DNA from: Demequina sediminicola
GTDB taxonomy: Bacteria; Actinomycetota; Actinomycetes; Actinomycetales; Demequinaceae
DNA length: 64,000 nt
Direction of reading: 5' to 3'
Assembly (NCBI RefSeq): GCF_000975055.1
Contig: NZ_BBRB01000002.1
Coordinates: 372,001-436,000, forward strand
The stretch's first letter is position 1. Each line of letters starts with the position of its first letter. Position numbers and translations under genes: made by a program. The notes beneath the pieces are model-generated. The model searched no databases, had not been told where the DNA came from, and saw only the letters and a list, made by a program, of their open reading frames with translations. Below, in pieces: positions 38,352 through 48,266 of the stretch.

Positions 38352-40934
38352 TCAGTTGTTAGCTTGCTGAGCTTCGGCCTCAGCGGCCTCGTGCTCGTCC
38401 TTGAGGGCTGAGGCCTTGGCGAGGCCAGCAACGGGGTCTGCGCCAAGGAGACCGCGAAGGTCGTCGAGGTACGTCGTAATGGACTCGCGCTGACGGTTGA
38501 GGTCTTCGACTTCGCGTGCGGCCATGGTGCGTTCGCGCTCTGCGTCGGACACTGCCTCGGAAATGATCCCCTCGGCGTGCTCGCGCGACTCCGACACAAT
38601 CTCATCGGCGTTGTTGCGGGCGTTGGTGAGCAGCGACTGAGAGTGGACCTCTGCCTCACGGCGGACAGTCTCGGCACGTTCGAGGGCTTCCGAGAGGCGT
38701 TCCTCCGCCTCGTCGGCACGCACCTTGGCGTCCTCGACCATTGCTGCTGTCTCGGCCTTGGCCTCCTCGTGGCGCGCCGTCAGGTCCTTCTCGGCGTTCT
38801 CGCGACGCTGTGCAATCTCGATCTGCAAGTCCTCGCGGGTACGGCGAGCCTCTTCCTTTGCCGCCTCGGCATCGCTGTGTGCTTCGGCACGTTCGCGCTC
38901 CGCGTCGCGTTGCGCGGCGGCCACGATGTGGTTGGCCTCCTGTTGAGCCGCATTGGCACGCTCTTCCGCATCGGCGGCAGCGTCTGTCGCGACCTTGGCA
39001 GCATCGCGATCCGCGGCCTCGCGGGTCGACGTGGCATAGGCATCGGCCTCACGGCGGGTGGTCTCGGAGAACGCAGTAGCGGCCTCACGAGTTTCCTCGT
39101 CGTAGGTGTCCGCTTCCCGACGCGTCTGTGCCGCGTCGTCATCTGCTCCGGTACGCGCGGCGTGCGCGTAGTCGTCGGCGTCCTTGCGGGTGGTCTGATC
39201 GTAGAGATCGGCGTCCTTGCGCAATTGACGGCTGGCAGTCTCAGCGGCCTGTTTGGTGGCCTCGGAGTAGTCGTCCGCATCCTTGCGGGTGGTGGCGTCG
39301 TACTCGTCTGCGCCAGCGCGGGTCTGGGCGTCGTAGTCGTCGCCCGCTGCACGCGTCTGCTGCGCGTAGGTGTCCGCATCTTCACGGGTCTGAGTGGCGT
39401 AGTCATCGGCCTCGGCCATGGTGACTCGGCGGTACTCGTCTGCCTCTGAGCGCTGGGCTGCGTCGTAGTCGTCTGCGGCGAGGCGCACCTCGTTGGCGTC
39501 AACCTCGGCCTGGGCGCGAGCCTCCTCTGCGTACTTGTCTGCCGCCGCGCGTGTCTGCGCGCTGTAGTTGTCGGCGTCACCGCGTGTGGCAGCGTCGTAG
39601 TCATTCGCACCCTGGCGTGTGGCTGCGGCGTACTCGTCTGCCTGCGAACGCGTCGCGGCATCGTAATCATCCGCTGCGGAACGCGTGGCAGCGTCGTAAT
39701 CGTCGGCAGCCGTGCGGGTCTGGGCGTCGTAGTCGTGAGCCGCGGCACGCACGTCCTGATCGAACGCTGTGGCTTCTGCCTCAACCTGGGCCCGGTGTGC
39801 GGCCGCTGCGGTGTGGGCCTGCGAGAGAGCATCGTCGCCTTCTGCGCGGGTCTTCGCGAAGTAGGCGTCTGCCTCCGAGCGTGTGGTGTTGCTGTATGCA
39901 TCGGCTTCGCTGTGGGTCAGCGTCGCATACTGCTCGGCATCGGCGCGGGTGGCTTCGTCGTACTCGTCGGTTTCGGCACGCAGGGACTCGACTTCGCGTC
40001 GCACGTCGTTGCGGAGGTCACGAGTCTCAGTTTCTGCCTCATGACGGGCGAGGTCTGCATCGCGGTTGGCTTGAGCGAGGAACTGCTGTGCTTCGTTGCG
40101 CATCGACGCAGCATCGGATTCGGCCGAGATGCGGATGTCAGAGGCCTCGGCCTCAGCCGCAGCCTTGGCTTCATTGGCAAGGGCTTCGATGCGGCGACCC
40201 TCGGCGCGAGCCTCGTCAAGGGCCTTGGCAGCGGCCTCACGTTGTGCATCGGCTTCTTCTTGAGCCCCGGCCATGGTGGCCTCGGCCTCAGTACGGGCCG
40301 CTTCGATTGCTTCGTTTGCTTCGCGCTGTGTGGCGACACGCAGTTCCGTCGTCTCGCGTTCAGCGGTTGCGCGAAGGGTGTGGACCTCACGGTCCGCTCC
40401 AGCCTTGAGTTCCGCGATCTCAGCGTCGATGCCGGCCTTGATGCGCTCGGCGTCGCGGCGTGCGCGCTCGATGGTCTCCGCAGCCTGACGCTGTGCGGCC
40501 TCAGTGGTTCCGCCAGCCTCGGATTCCGCGGCGGAGCGAATCTCTTCGGCTTCCCGGCGGCTCTGCGCGAGAATCTCAGCAACCTCATTGTCAGCGCGTG
40601 CTCGCAACTGTTGGGCAGAGACGTTGGCACGAGCGACAGTGTCCTGTGCGTGAGTGTTGGCGCGAGCGATCACATCAGATGACTGCTCCTCTGCGGAGCG
40701 CAAGAGCTGCTCGACGCGCGCGCCAAGGCCCTTGTAGGTGGGCTGATCTGCTTCGCGAAGGGTGCGCTGAGCTTCTTCAAGTGCACTGCGGGTGGACGCC
40801 GCCTCGGCAGCTGCCTGCTGTGTCTGCTCCTTTGCTTCCTTGAGGGAGTCCTCGAGGATGGCAATGTGGGAGGCTACGGCCTCACGGTCGTACCCGCGCA
40901 TAGCGACGGGGAAAGCAGGTGCTTCTTCAGCCAT
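38352..40934 (-). CDS. DivIVA-like giant coiled-coil protein with 11-residue repeats
   Basis: Cytosolic protein of 860 residues, almost wholly coiled coil. The N-terminus FPVAMRGYDREAVASHIAILED is DivIVA-like. Residues about 320-640 (nt 38990-39970) contain some 27 repeats of an 11-residue unit of the type ADDYDAATRxx, visible as a 33-bp DNA period. Hendecad repeats give straight or slightly right-handed coiled coils rather than the usual heptads; the flanking parts (AEAxxER) look heptadic or mixed. The ATG at 40934 follows AAGGAG and is preferred to the upstream GTG/ATG. DivIVA-like proteins scaffold polar growth or division; that role is inference. Confidence 0.88.
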   Translation of the reverse strand: MAEEAPAFPVAMRGYDREAVASHIAILEDSLKEAKEQTQQAAAEAASTRSALEEAQRTLREADQPTYKGLGARVEQLLRSAEEQSSDVIARANTHAQDTVARANVSAQQLRARADNEVAEILAQSRREAEEIRSAAESEAGGTTEAAQRQAAETIERARRDAERIKAGIDAEIAELKAGADREVHTLRATAERETTELRVATQREANEAIEAARTEAEATMAGAQEEADAQREAAAKALDEARAEGRRIEALANEAKAAAEAEASDIRISAESDAASMRNEAQQFLAQANRDADLARHEAETETRDLRNDVRREVESLRAETDEYDEATRADAEQYATLTHSEADAYSNTTRSEADAYFAKTRAEGDDALSQAHTAAAAHRAQVEAEATAFDQDVRAAAHDYDAQTRTAADDYDAATRSAADDYDAATRSQADEYAAATRQGANDYDAATRGDADNYSAQTRAAADKYAEEARAQAEVDANEVRLAADDYDAAQRSEADEYRRVTMAEADDYATQTREDADTYAQQTRAAGDDYDAQTRAGADEYDATTRKDADDYSEATKQAAETASRQLRKDADLYDQTTRKDADDYAHAARTGADDDAAQTRREADTYDEETREAATAFSETTRREADAYATSTREAADRDAAKVATDAAADAEERANAAQQEANHIVAAAQRDAERERAEAHSDAEAAKEEARRTREDLQIEIAQRRENAEKDLTARHEEAKAETAAMVEDAKVRADEAEERLSEALERAETVRREAEVHSQSLLTNARNNADEIVSESREHAEGIISEAVSDAERERTMAAREVEDLNRQRESITTYLDDLRGLLGADPVAGLAKASALKDEHEAAEAEAQQANN

Positions 40935-41072
40935 TTCATCTCCTTGAGCGTCACGCTCAGCCGTGTGCGCAGTCGCACCAATCGTAGTGGTCGTTGACGG
41001 CGTCCACAAAGTCGTGAAGTGGGATGTAGAGCGGAATTCTCATAGAGTGAGGGCAGAACCTAGGAGGAACGT

Positions 41073-41957
41073 GTGACGTTAAGGACGGCTGCCCTGGTGG
41101 CAGGAGCGCTGGGAGTGCTCTTGCTCATAGCGGGCTTGATTGCCGACGCGCAACGCCCACCGGCCGATATTGAGGCCGAGGCGACGCTCGACACTGCGGT
41201 GGTGGTTTATTCACCGGAGATGGTCGCATTCGCGGGCGACAACACCCTTGGTGTTGACGGCGAGGGTGACGTAGTTGCTCTGACAGCACGGCCAGTCGAC
41301 GCCGATGCGTGGCTCGCTGAGCGTGACGCCACTGAGGTCACTGGCCTGCCTGAGTGGGAAACCCTGTCAACGGCGCCCTACGAGGTCGCGGAGCCGGAGC
41401 CGACCGCAAGTCCGTCGGTATCGCCTTCAGCATCCCCCAGTCCAGAGCCCTCCCCGTCGGTATCGCCGTCCGGTGAGGAAGCGGAACCGGTTGACATTCT
41501 TGCGCTCACCTCGAGCGACCACTGGCGCGAACAGTGGTCCGGAGTTGACCGCGTCGCTGTGCCTGCGGCACAAGTCCCGCCAGGGGAAACTCTGGTCGTG
41601 GTGAGCCGCGATGGATCGCCTCTGGCTGCGACAGACATGACGCTGTCGCGCGAAGTGAACGATGGCTGGATCACGCCGCTGATTTGGTGGGGCGTTGCTC
41701 TGACCGTCGTGGGGCTGATTGCTTTGATTCTGCGATTCATTGACACACGCCCCTGGCAGGCTCGGGCGGAGAAGTGGCGCGTTGGTCGTCACGGCGCTAC
41801 CGACGACGTCGACCCGGGAAGCCGACGTGCGCTCCGCGCATCGGGCGATCCATTGCCTGACGTCACGCTCGATCACCCCGCGGACAACCCGCCGGCGACA
41901 CCGGCCAGTCCGCCTTCGACTCCCGAGAACCCCCACGATCAAGGAGGTCGCGCATGA
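41073..41957 (+). CDS. membrane protein with Pro/Ser-rich segment
   Basis: Protein of 294 residues with an N-terminal membrane helix (TAALVAGALGVLLLIAGLI), an extracytoplasmic domain interrupted by a Pro/Ser-rich stretch (SPSVSPSASPSPEPSPS), and a second helix (LIWWGVALTVVGLIALILRFI). The C-terminal tail is cytosolic and charged. It overlaps the next lipoprotein gene by four bases, so they are coupled. I do not recognise its family. Confidence 0.82.
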   Translation: MTLRTAALVAGALGVLLLIAGLIADAQRPPADIEAEATLDTAVVVYSPEMVAFAGDNTLGVDGEGDVVALTARPVDADAWLAERDATEVTGLPEWETLSTAPYEVAEPEPTASPSVSPSASPSPEPSPSVSPSGEEAEPVDILALTSSDHWREQWSGVDRVAVPAAQVPPGETLVVVSRDGSPLAATDMTLSREVNDGWITPLIWWGVALTVVGLIALILRFIDTRPWQARAEKWRVGRHGATDDVDPGSRRALRASGDPLPDVTLDHPADNPPATPASPPSTPENPHDQGGRA

Positions 41958-42937
41958 ACCGCCGCGTTCTAGGTGTGATCACCGGGGCATCGGCCCTTCT
42001 GCTGTTGACCGGTTGTGTTGCCGACGTGCCCGCTCCCGTCACGGAAGCCCCTGCTCTCGAGCAGGAAGCGGCATTGCTGGAACCGCAGTCAACCCGCGTC
42101 GTCGAAGAGACGATGGCTGAGATTGCTGCCGCCGACGAGGCGCAGGACAGCGAACTCTTCACCGACCGTGTGGGCGGCAACGCCGTCACTATCCGCAAGG
42201 CGCAGTACACGTTGGCGAAGAGCGACGGAGGCCCCGCGCCGGTCACTGTTCCGGAAAACGTTCAGGCGGTGTATTCCGTCGGGGCAGACACGTGGCCACG
42301 GACTCTCGCAGCAGTCACCGAGGAGGCGGACGAAGACTCCACCCCCGTCGTGATGCTGTGGGTCCAAGACTCGATCGATGCCGACTACCAGATGCGCGGT
42401 TGGGCTCACATGATCCCCGGCGCCACCATCCCGGCGATGTCGGGTACCACGAGTGGTAACGCCCAGCTCGACGTCGATGCAGAAGGTTTGCAAGCGACTC
42501 CCGAGCAGGCCATGAGTGACTACCTCGAACTTCTGCGCTCTGGAACGGGCTCCGAGTTCAACGACGTCTTCGCCGCCGACTCGTACCGTGAACAACTCTT
42601 TGCGTCGCGTGCAACGCTCTCGGAAGCTGCGAGTGAGGCTGAGGGCGAGTACGTCGACACCATTCAGTCGGACATCGAGAACACCTACGTGATGGGAACC
42701 GCAGATGGCGGCGCGCTGGTCTTCGCTCCCGTCACTATCAAGTCCGCTTTCTCCGTCAGCGACGGAGCCGTGGAGATTGCTGATGAACAGCAGCCTCTCG
42801 TGAGCGGCGACATCGAGGACGTCGCGGTGTACACCTACGTCGACACGCTTGTCATGTACGTGCCTGCTGAAGGCAGTGACGAGCAGATGGGCGTCGTCGC
42901 CGCGGACCACAACCTCATCAAGATCTCTGACAGCTAA
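41954..42937 (+). CDS. lipoprotein of unknown function
   Basis: Lipoprotein of 327 residues with signal sequence and lipobox LLTGC (Cys21). The mature part shows no motif I know; it has a middle domain (WPRTLAAVTEE) and a C-terminal VKISFSVSDGAVEI-like beta-rich domain. ATGA overlap with the membrane protein gene and 17 bases to the TPR gene suggest a three-gene envelope operon. Confidence 0.83.
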   Translation: MNRRVLGVITGASALLLLTGCVADVPAPVTEAPALEQEAALLEPQSTRVVEETMAEIAAADEAQDSELFTDRVGGNAVTIRKAQYTLAKSDGGPAPVTVPENVQAVYSVGADTWPRTLAAVTEEADEDSTPVVMLWVQDSIDADYQMRGWAHMIPGATIPAMSGTTSGNAQLDVDAEGLQATPEQAMSDYLELLRSGTGSEFNDVFAADSYREQLFASRATLSEAASEAEGEYVDTIQSDIENTYVMGTADGGALVFAPVTIKSAFSVSDGAVEIADEQQPLVSGDIEDVAVYTYVDTLVMYVPAEGSDEQMGVVAADHNLIKISDS

Positions 42938-42954
42938 CGACACCACGAGGACGT

Positions 42955-43890
42955 ATGAGTACTGACAACCCCGAGGTGCCGCTCCGCGGTGCCCCAGACC
43001 TTTCCAAACTCGCATCGCAGGTTCCCGCCACCGCTGGAGCGGCAGCCACTCCAACATCAGCGGGTGCGGCCGTGAACGTTGTCGATGTGACCGATGCCAA
43101 CCTCAACGACTTGGCGGAGGGCACCTCCCAGGTTCCGCTCGTCATCGTCTTCCTCTCCTCCGCGTCGCCAGCCTCGCGTGAGCTCGTGGACCGTATGCGT
43201 ACGATCGTGGGTCGCTATGACGGCCGTATCGCGCTCGGACAATGCGATATCGACACCAACGGCGGGATCGCACAGGCCCTCCAGATCACGGCTGTACCCA
43301 CCACGATGGCTCTGATTGCTGCGCGACCAGCACCGCTGTTCCAGGGCGCGCCCGAAGAAGACCAAATCACCGGAGTCCTTGACCAGGTCCTGGAGATTGC
43401 GGCTCAAAACGGCGTGACCGGACGAGTCGACAACGCTGCTCCCTCGGCCGAACAGACAGAGCCCGAACCCGAGCCGCTGCCGCCACTGCACCAAGAGGCA
43501 TACGACGCGATTGAGCGTGAAGACTATGCCGGCGCCGTCGACGCCTACGACCGTGCATTGCGGGAGAACCCCAAGGATGCCGAGGCCAAAGCCGGACGTG
43601 CCCAGGTAGCGCTCATGGAACGCACCAAGGGCGCCGACCTCGCCGCTGTCCGCAAGGCAGCCGCCGACAACCCCACGGATGTCGAGGCGCAGATGGCTGT
43701 GGCAGACCTGGACATCCTTGGCGGTCAGATCGAAGACGCTTTCGTTCGTCTGATCGATGTGGTGAAGGTCGCTCCGAGCGAGGAGAAAGACACCCTTCGG
43801 ATTCGCTTGGTCGAACTCTTCGACGTGGTGGGCGCCGCTGACCCTCGGGTCGCGGAAGCACGCCGGGCACTCTCCGCGGCGCTGTTCTAG
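42955..43890 (+). CDS. thioredoxin-fold/TPR protein (YbbN/CnoX-like)
   Basis: Protein of 311 residues with an N-terminal thioredoxin fold (about 45-150) followed by a TPR region (YDAIEREDYAGAVDAYDRAL and three more helix pairs). It resembles the co-chaperone YbbN/CnoX. The redox CxxC is absent: the active-site loop reads SSASPASREL, so it cannot catalyse disulfide exchange and would act as a holdase or scaffold. The cis-Pro loop (VPTTMALI) is kept. ATG start after ACGAGGACGT. Confidence 0.87.
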   Translation: MSTDNPEVPLRGAPDLSKLASQVPATAGAAATPTSAGAAVNVVDVTDANLNDLAEGTSQVPLVIVFLSSASPASRELVDRMRTIVGRYDGRIALGQCDIDTNGGIAQALQITAVPTTMALIAARPAPLFQGAPEEDQITGVLDQVLEIAAQNGVTGRVDNAAPSAEQTEPEPEPLPPLHQEAYDAIEREDYAGAVDAYDRALRENPKDAEAKAGRAQVALMERTKGADLAAVRKAAADNPTDVEAQMAVADLDILGGQIEDAFVRLIDVVKVAPSEEKDTLRIRLVELFDVVGAADPRVAEARRALSAALF

Positions 43891-43904
43891 ATCTGACGTA
43901 CACG

Positions 43905-43952
43905 CGACAGAGGGCCGATGCTCACCGTGAGGTGGACATCGGCCCTCTGTCG
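43905..43952. terminator. bidirectional hairpin terminator
   Basis: A 16-bp perfect stem (43905-43920 with 43937-43952) with a 16-nt loop, between convergent TPR and glgB genes. Confidence 0.85.
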
Positions 43953-43996
43953 TTGAATTCGTGCGTCGGCGTTACGCCATCGCCCTCAACGAGGGA

Positions 43997-46168
43997 CTAG
44001 GCGCGGCGTGGGCGGAAGAAGACTGCACCCAGCGGTGGCAGTCGCACGACTGCGGAGTGCTCCCAGTCACCGACCACATCGTGAGTGGACTCCACTTGGC
44101 CCAAGTTCCCGACGCCCGATCCGCCATACAACTCTGAATCCGTGTTGAGCACCTCATCCCAGGTGCCCGTGGACGGAAGCCCGAGCCGGTAGCCCTCCTG
44201 CGGCGTCCCAGCAAAGTTCACCGCGACGGCAAGAGGCTCACCGCGCGAGTCCCAGCGGAGGAACGACATGACGTTGTGAGCCGAGTCATCGGCATCAATC
44301 CAGGTGAAGCCCTGCGGGTCTGAGTCCCGCTCCCACAGCGCTGGAGTGTTGACATACAGCGCATTGAGATCGCGGACAAGGTCGCGGATCCCCGCGTGAA
44401 GGGGATCGTCAAGGTGCCACCAGTCGATGGAGCGTCCCTCGGACCACTCGGCCTGCTGACCGATCTCATCGCCCTGGAAGATCAACTGCTTTCCCGGGTG
44501 CGTCCACTGGTAGGCAAGGAGCGACCGGATTCCGGCGAGCTTCTGCCAGTGGTCTCCAGGCATGCGGGTGTACAGAGAGCCCTTGCCGTGGACGACCTCG
44601 TCGTGGCTCAGCGGCAACATGAACTGCTCGGAGAATGCGTACATCAGGGAGAACGTTGCCGTGTGGTGGTGGTACGAACGATTAACGGGCTCTTCCTTGA
44701 GGTAACGCAGAGTGTCGTTCATCCACCCCATGTTCCACTTCAGACCAAAACCCAAGCCTCCGGTATTGGTGGGCTGGGTGACGCCTGGCCATGCGGTCGA
44801 TTCCTCGGCAATCATGACGATGCCGGGGCTGGAGCGGTAGGCGCTCGCGTTCGCCTCTTGCAGGAAGGCGATGGCATCGAGGTTCTCGCGGCCTCCGTGG
44901 ACGTTGGGCCGCCACTGGCCGGCCTCGCGGGAGTAATCGAGGTACAGCATCGACGCCACCGCGTCGACGCGCAACCCATCGGCGTGGAACTCCTTGAGCC
45001 AGTACACCGCGTTGGCAACCAGGAAGTTGCGCACTTCGGGGCGTCCGAAGTCAAAGATGTAGGTGCCCCAGTCGGGCTGTTCGCCGCGCAGGGGGTCCGG
45101 GTGCTCGTACAGCGGAGTGCCGTCGAATCGTCCGAGGGCCCACTCGTCCTTGGGGAAGTGCCCGGGGACCCAGTCCAACAGCACGCCGATGCCGGCTTGG
45201 TGGAGCGAGTCGATGAGGAACCGCAACTCGTCAGGGCTTCCGAAGCGCGACGTGGGCGCGTAGTACGACGTGACCTGATAGCCCCATGAGCCGCCGAAGG
45301 GATGCTCCATGACGGGCATCAACTCCACGTGCGTGAAGTTGAGTTCCTTGCAGTAGTTGACGAGTTCTACGGCGAGTTCACGGTAGTTCAGTCCTTGCTT
45401 CCAGGACCCCAAGTGAACTTCGTACACACTCATGGGGGCGCGGTGTGCCTCTGTCTGGGCGCGGCGCGTCATCCACGTGTCGTCGTTCCAGTCATACGAG
45501 GATTGGGTGATGACGGATGCCGTTTGTGGCGGCACCTCAGTGCGTCGGGCCATCGGGTCGGCTTTCTGGCGCCAGGCGCCGTCCTTACCGAGGATCTCGT
45601 ATTTGTAGCGCTGGCCATCACCCACACCTGGGATGAACAACTCCCACACGCCTGATGCCCCAAGAGACCGCATGGTGTGTCCGTTGCCCTGCCAGTGGTT
45701 GAAGTCGCCGACGACCCGGATTGCGCGCGCGTTGGGCGCCCACACGGCGAACGATGTGCCGTGCACTTCGCCGAGCACTGATGGGTAGGTGCGCACGTTG
45801 GCACCCAGGACGTCCCACAACTGTTCGTGGCGCCCCTCGCGAATCAGGTGGAGATCCAGTTCACCGACGGTGGGCATGAACCGGTACGGGTCGTCGCTCA
45901 CGATCGGTTCTGCGTCGTAGGTCACATGAACGCGGTAGTCGGGGGTGTTGTCGCCAGGTACGTCCGCGCGCCAGATTCCCTCGTATTCATGCTCTGCATC
46001 AAAGGTGCCTTCGAGCGTCTCGATTTTCACCGCTGATGCGAGCGGTCGAAGAACGCGGATGGTGTGGCCTGACGATCCTGCATGCGGGCCGAGTACTGCA
46101 TGGGGCTCATGGTGGGTGCCGGCTGCGATCTCTTTGAGAACGCCCGGGTCAAAGTCCTTTGCTGCCAT
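43997..46168 (-). CDS. glgB: 1,4-alpha-glucan branching enzyme
   Basis: GH13 branching enzyme of 723 residues that forms alpha-1,6 branches in glycogen-like glucans. A CBM48-like N-terminal domain ([20 protein letters not shown]) precedes the barrel with [12 protein letters not shown], the nucleophile region [18 protein letters not shown], acid/base IAEEST and the loop [15 protein letters not shown] at 46168 follows GGTGACC. It directly follows glgE on the same strand, the product of which it branches. Confidence 0.97.
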   Translation of the reverse strand: MAAKDFDPGVLKEIAAGTHHEPHAVLGPHAGSSGHTIRVLRPLASAVKIETLEGTFDAEHEYEGIWRADVPGDNTPDYRVHVTYDAEPIVSDDPYRFMPTVGELDLHLIREGRHEQLWDVLGANVRTYPSVLGEVHGTSFAVWAPNARAIRVVGDFNHWQGNGHTMRSLGASGVWELFIPGVGDGQRYKYEILGKDGAWRQKADPMARRTEVPPQTASVITQSSYDWNDDTWMTRRAQTEAHRAPMSVYEVHLGSWKQGLNYRELAVELVNYCKELNFTHVELMPVMEHPFGGSWGYQVTSYYAPTSRFGSPDELRFLIDSLHQAGIGVLLDWVPGHFPKDEWALGRFDGTPLYEHPDPLRGEQPDWGTYIFDFGRPEVRNFLVANAVYWLKEFHADGLRVDAVASMLYLDYSREAGQWRPNVHGGRENLDAIAFLQEANASAYRSSPGIVMIAEESTAWPGVTQPTNTGGLGFGLKWNMGWMNDTLRYLKEEPVNRSYHHHTATFSLMYAFSEQFMLPLSHDEVVHGKGSLYTRMPGDHWQKLAGIRSLLAYQWTHPGKQLIFQGDEIGQQAEWSEGRSIDWWHLDDPLHAGIRDLVRDLNALYVNTPALWERDSDPQGFTWIDADDSAHNVMSFLRWDSRGEPLAVAVNFAGTPQEGYRLGLPSTGTWDEVLNTDSELYGGSGVGNLGQVESTHDVVGDWEHSAVVRLPPLGAVFFRPRRA

Positions 46169-46213
46169 GGGTCACCGCCTTCGTGGTTGCTCGTACTGTC
46201 CGGGGTGCACAGT

Positions 46214-48214
46214 TCATGGAATCCTCACTTGTGCGATGTGAGCCATGGTCTCAGTGGGGTCAAACTTGACGTAGAACTCGCGTCCCCAGGTGAACGTCTC
46301 TCCTGTCAGGGCATCGTCGACGATAAGGCGTGCGTCGTCGCTGAGTCCCAAGGCTTCCATGTCCAGGCGAATCATCGCATCGCGGACTTCATGGGGAGCG
46401 AAACTCACGACGACGATGACGGTGTCGGCTTTGCCGGTGGGCGATTCCTCGGGAGGAACGTGGCGCGAGTAGACCAACACTTGTGGGTTGGAGGACGTGT
46501 GCACAGTCAGTCCGCGTAGTCGACGCAACGCGACGTGGTTCTTACGGGCCTCGTTGACCTTGGTAATGACGTCACGCACGCCAAGGGCATCCGCCTTGGA
46601 CCAGTCGCGTTGTTTGAACTCGTACTTCTCGTTGTCGATTTGTTCCTCGACACCTGGCCGTGGCACGTTCTCCACCAACTCGTAGCCGGTGTAGATGCCG
46701 TAGGAAGGGGAACCGGTTCCTGCGAGGACCGCACGCGCCTGGTAGAGCGGTGCGCCTCCGTCTTGCATATCGGGGGTCAGGATGTCGTGCGTGGTGGGCC
46801 AGAAGTTTGGCCTCATGTAATAGCTGGAATCTCCTGACACTTCCTCGAGGTATTCCGCCATCTCCTCCGGCGTGGGGCGCCAGGTGAAGTACGAGTACGA
46901 CTGGTGGAAGCCGATGCGGGCGAGGGTATGCATCATGGCGGGCCGGGTGAATGCCTCGGCGAGGAAGATCACCTCGGGATGCGTGCGTGCCACATCCGCA
47001 AGGAGGCGTTCCCAAAAGGTCAGTGGCTTAGTGTGCGGATTGTCGACGCGGAACAGGGTCACGCCGGCGTCGATCCAGACCTGGAGGACATCGCGGACTG
47101 CCTGGTAGATCCCTTCAGGATCGTTGTCAAAGTTCAGCGGATAGATGTCTTGGTACTTCTTGGGCGGATTCTCGGCGTAGGCGATGGTGCCGTCGAGCCG
47201 TTGAGTAAACCACTCGGGGTGTTCAGCAACCCAGGGGTGATCAGGGGAGCACTGCAACGCGAGATCGAGGGCGACTTCGAGCCCGTTGTCACTCGCTGCG
47301 CTCACGAAGTCAGCGAACTGACTCCACGTTCCCAACTCGGGATGGAGGGCATCGTGACCACCGTCCCTCGACCCAATCGCGTAAGGGCTTCCGGGGTCCC
47401 CGGGCTCCGTATGCAGGGAGTTGTTGCGGCCCTTGCGATGCGTCGTACCAATGGGGTGGATGGGCGTCAGATACACCACGTCGAACCCCATCTCGGCGAT
47501 GGCAGGGAGTCGCTTGGCGGCAGTCGCAAACGTGCCGGACTTCCACTTGCCGGTGCGCTTGTTGAACTTCGCGCCCTCAGAGCGAGGGAAGATTTCATAC
47601 CAGGCGCTCACGAGCGCCTTCTCTCGTTGGACCAGGAGTGGGTACTCACGCGACGGGCTGACCCATTCGCGTAGAGGCCGCTCGGTGAGCTCTTCTCGGA
47701 CATCGTCCGCAATGGCGGCCGCGAGCCGGGCTTGCGGGTCGAGCGTGGTGTTCTCCAGTGCTGCAATCGCAGCTTTCAGCAGGTCCTTGCGGGCCGCCTT
47801 ACGTCGCACCTTGGTCAGCGCGCGCGTCAGCACCTCAACGCCTTCATCGAGCATCAACTGGACGTCAACACCCGCGGCGACTTTGAGTTCTGCGGCGTGG
47901 GCCCACGTGGCGTAAGGGTCCGACCACGCCTCCACACGGAAGGTATGCATCCCTTCAAGGTGCGGGATGTACACCGTCTGGTAGTGGGACTTGCCAAAAT
48001 CCTTGACGGGCATCGGCAAGGAGTCCTTCTTGCCATCCGGGCGCGTCACCACCACGGTGGCGCCCTCGGCGTCGTGGCCCTCACGGAAGATGGTGGCCCA
48101 GATGGGAACCGCTTCTCCAACGACCGCTCGCGCCGCCCATCGTCCCTCTTCCAACGAAGGGCCGACGCCCACCACTGGAATGCGACCTACGGACAATTCT
48201 CCTGGGAATGCCAT
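46214..48214 (-). CDS. glgE: alpha-1,4-glucan:maltose-1-phosphate maltosyltransferase
   Basis: GH13_3 enzyme of 666 residues that extends alpha-glucan from maltose-1-phosphate. N-terminal domains N/S (IPVVGVGPSLEEGRWAARAVVGE) lead to the barrel with DVVYLTPIHPIG, nucleophile region FRVDNPHTKP, acid/base IFLAEAFTRP and an active-site loop NFWPTTHDIL. ATG at 48214. It sits between glgX and glgB. The maltose-1-phosphate-making genes treS and mak (pep2) are not in the window. Confidence 0.95.
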   Translation of the reverse strand: MAFPGELSVGRIPVVGVGPSLEEGRWAARAVVGEAVPIWATIFREGHDAEGATVVVTRPDGKKDSLPMPVKDFGKSHYQTVYIPHLEGMHTFRVEAWSDPYATWAHAAELKVAAGVDVQLMLDEGVEVLTRALTKVRRKAARKDLLKAAIAALENTTLDPQARLAAAIADDVREELTERPLREWVSPSREYPLLVQREKALVSAWYEIFPRSEGAKFNKRTGKWKSGTFATAAKRLPAIAEMGFDVVYLTPIHPIGTTHRKGRNNSLHTEPGDPGSPYAIGSRDGGHDALHPELGTWSQFADFVSAASDNGLEVALDLALQCSPDHPWVAEHPEWFTQRLDGTIAYAENPPKKYQDIYPLNFDNDPEGIYQAVRDVLQVWIDAGVTLFRVDNPHTKPLTFWERLLADVARTHPEVIFLAEAFTRPAMMHTLARIGFHQSYSYFTWRPTPEEMAEYLEEVSGDSSYYMRPNFWPTTHDILTPDMQDGGAPLYQARAVLAGTGSPSYGIYTGYELVENVPRPGVEEQIDNEKYEFKQRDWSKADALGVRDVITKVNEARKNHVALRRLRGLTVHTSSNPQVLVYSRHVPPEESPTGKADTVIVVVSFAPHEVRDAMIRLDMEALGLSDDARLIVDDALTGETFTWGREFYVKFDPTETMAHIAQVRIP

Positions 48215-48266
48215 ACATCGACCCTAGTGGGAACAAGCGGGACTGTGTAGCCGCAACGCTGCACCG

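Noticed and set aside
38577..40682. Long plus-strand frames opposite the coiled-coil gene, with repeated residues.
   Set aside because: The repeats mirror the 33-base period of the real gene on the other strand.
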